NCBI GenBank assembly: GCA_002435705.1
Contig: DIVA01000034.1
Coordinates: 3,309-17,982 of the forward strand
DNA length: 14,674 bases
Direction: 5' to 3'
Source: Bacteriovoracaceae bacterium UBA6144
GTDB taxonomy: Bacteria > Bdellovibrionota > Bacteriovoracia > Bacteriovoracales > Bacteriovoracaceae
The notes under the pieces were generated by a model. That model was not told the origin of the DNA. It searched no databases and worked only from the letters and a program-made list of their open reading frames with translations. Positions 14,185 to 14,674 of this stretch are shown here, one piece after another; within the stretch, counting starts at the first letter, position 1, and the number at the start of each line of letters is the position of its first letter. The position numbers and the translations under genes are program-made.

Positions 14185-14634
14185 ATGAATTTTCTGAGAT
14201 CCCTCCTACTCGCTCTCTTTATGCTTCCAAGCTTTGCGTGGTCTAGTGGAGCCTATCCAGTAGAACACATTCAGTTTCTTGATAGCACCCAATTCTTGTT
14301 TCGCATTTCAACTTTGGCACAAAAAGCAGTTGTGATTATATCCGATGGGAGTTGTCTGTGGAATCCCGTACCAACAACCAATTGTTTTCTCTTCGAAAAG
14401 CAGCTGGATAAGTATGGAAAACTTATTTCAGAGAAAGGCTGGAAGTTATACGGTGTGGATGTCGGCTTCAGGAATCTAGACATCATCAATTTATTGAACA
14501 TTCGCACTCGTCCAACAATTAAAGCTTTTAAGTTTGGTCGCGAAGTCTTTACTCATGACCGACTTGATAACGTATATCTTAACTCTCCTTGGCAAGAAGA
14601 GTTAATCATCAGAATTCTAGAAGACTTAGACTAA
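14185..14634 (+). CDS. Exported thioredoxin-fold protein lacking CxxC
   Basis: A 149-residue protein with a Sec signal peptide, cleavage probable after AWS (residue 20). The mature part resembles a thioredoxin fold. The strand AVVIISDGSCLW (48-59) is followed by a helix, then GWKLYGVDVGF (85-95), then IRTRPTIKAFKFGREV (106-121), which contains the likely cis-proline P110. The usual CxxC is absent. C57 and C67 are ten positions apart and could form a structural or redox disulfide. ATG 14185 has no evident Shine-Dalgarno sequence but is needed for the signal peptide. The function is unknown, perhaps an envelope chaperone or redox partner. Its stop codon overlaps the tail of a convergent reading frame. 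Confidence 0.65.
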   Translation: MNFLRSLLLALFMLPSFAWSSGAYPVEHIQFLDSTQFLFRISTLAQKAVVIISDGSCLWNPVPTTNCFLFEKQLDKYGKLISEKGWKLYGVDVGFRNLDIINLLNIRTRPTIKAFKFGREVFTHDRLDNVYLNSPWQEELIIRILEDLD

Positions 14635-14674
14635 GCTTCAATGTCTTTAAGTTGCTGTTCATAGCGCGCGAAGA
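14631..14674 (-). CDS. 3' end of a minus-strand gene cut by the window edge
   Basis: The minus strand is open from the window edge to a TAG (complement of 14631-14633). It encodes a polar, helix-forming tail, FARYEQQLKDIEA. This is a plausible C-terminus and would place a gene convergent with the thioredoxin-fold gene, overlapping it by four bases as seen at other tail-to-tail junctions here. With only 14 codons visible the call is tentative and no product can be named. Confidence 0.4.
   Translation of the reverse strand, partial: FARYEQQLKDIEA

Overview
The window is chromosomal DNA of a Gram-negative-type bacterium. It holds twelve complete genes, plus one gene cut by each edge. Gene density is very high, starts include ATG, GTG and TTG, and several proteins carry Sec signal peptides. 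The mix of a K+-dependent membrane pyrophosphatase, a bacterial Kir channel and small secreted proteins would fit a Bdellovibrio/Bacteriovorax-like deltaproteobacterial relative. That placement is a guess, since no rRNA or other marker gene is present. I see no tRNA, rRNA, CRISPR, insertion sequence or phage gene.

Left part (1-5300): ion transport and housekeeping. The 3' end of a cation:proton antiporter gene converges on hppA, the membrane pyrophosphatase, with a strong hairpin terminator between them. Divergent from hppA is a membrane-anchored SIMPL-domain protein. Its 3' end overlaps that of a KirBac-type potassium channel. The channel gene is head-to-head with a YkgJ-type cysteine-cluster protein, with only 18 bp between the start codons used here.

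Middle (5340-6110): a small secreted protein of unknown function and a DUF3147-like membrane protein. They are translationally coupled through a GTGA overlap.

Core of interest (6107-12012, minus strand): a four-gene operon with overlapping cistrons, read in the order (i) tandem GNAT-like acyltransferase, (ii) LuxE-type acyl-protein synthetase, (iii) a fusion of a LuxC-type acyl reductase with a PaaK/LuxE-like adenylation domain, and (iv) a stand-alone paralogue of that adenylation domain. The overlaps are 14, 4 and 4 nt. LuxC and LuxE are the reductase and synthetase of the luminous-bacteria fatty acid reductase complex, which turns a carboxylic acid into an aldehyde. No luciferase (LuxA/LuxB) or LuxD is present here. 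The operon therefore looks like a non-luminescent acid-to-aldehyde pathway with three acid-activating modules and an acyltransferase. Its product cannot be read from the sequence.

Right part (12013-14674): a short control region rich in inverted repeats separates the operon from a divergent AlkB-like 2-oxoglutarate/Fe(II) oxygenase gene. Two exported proteins follow, an alpha/alpha-toroid (six-hairpin glycosidase-like) protein and a thioredoxin-fold protein without a CxxC motif. The last bases appear to hold the 3' end of another minus-strand gene.
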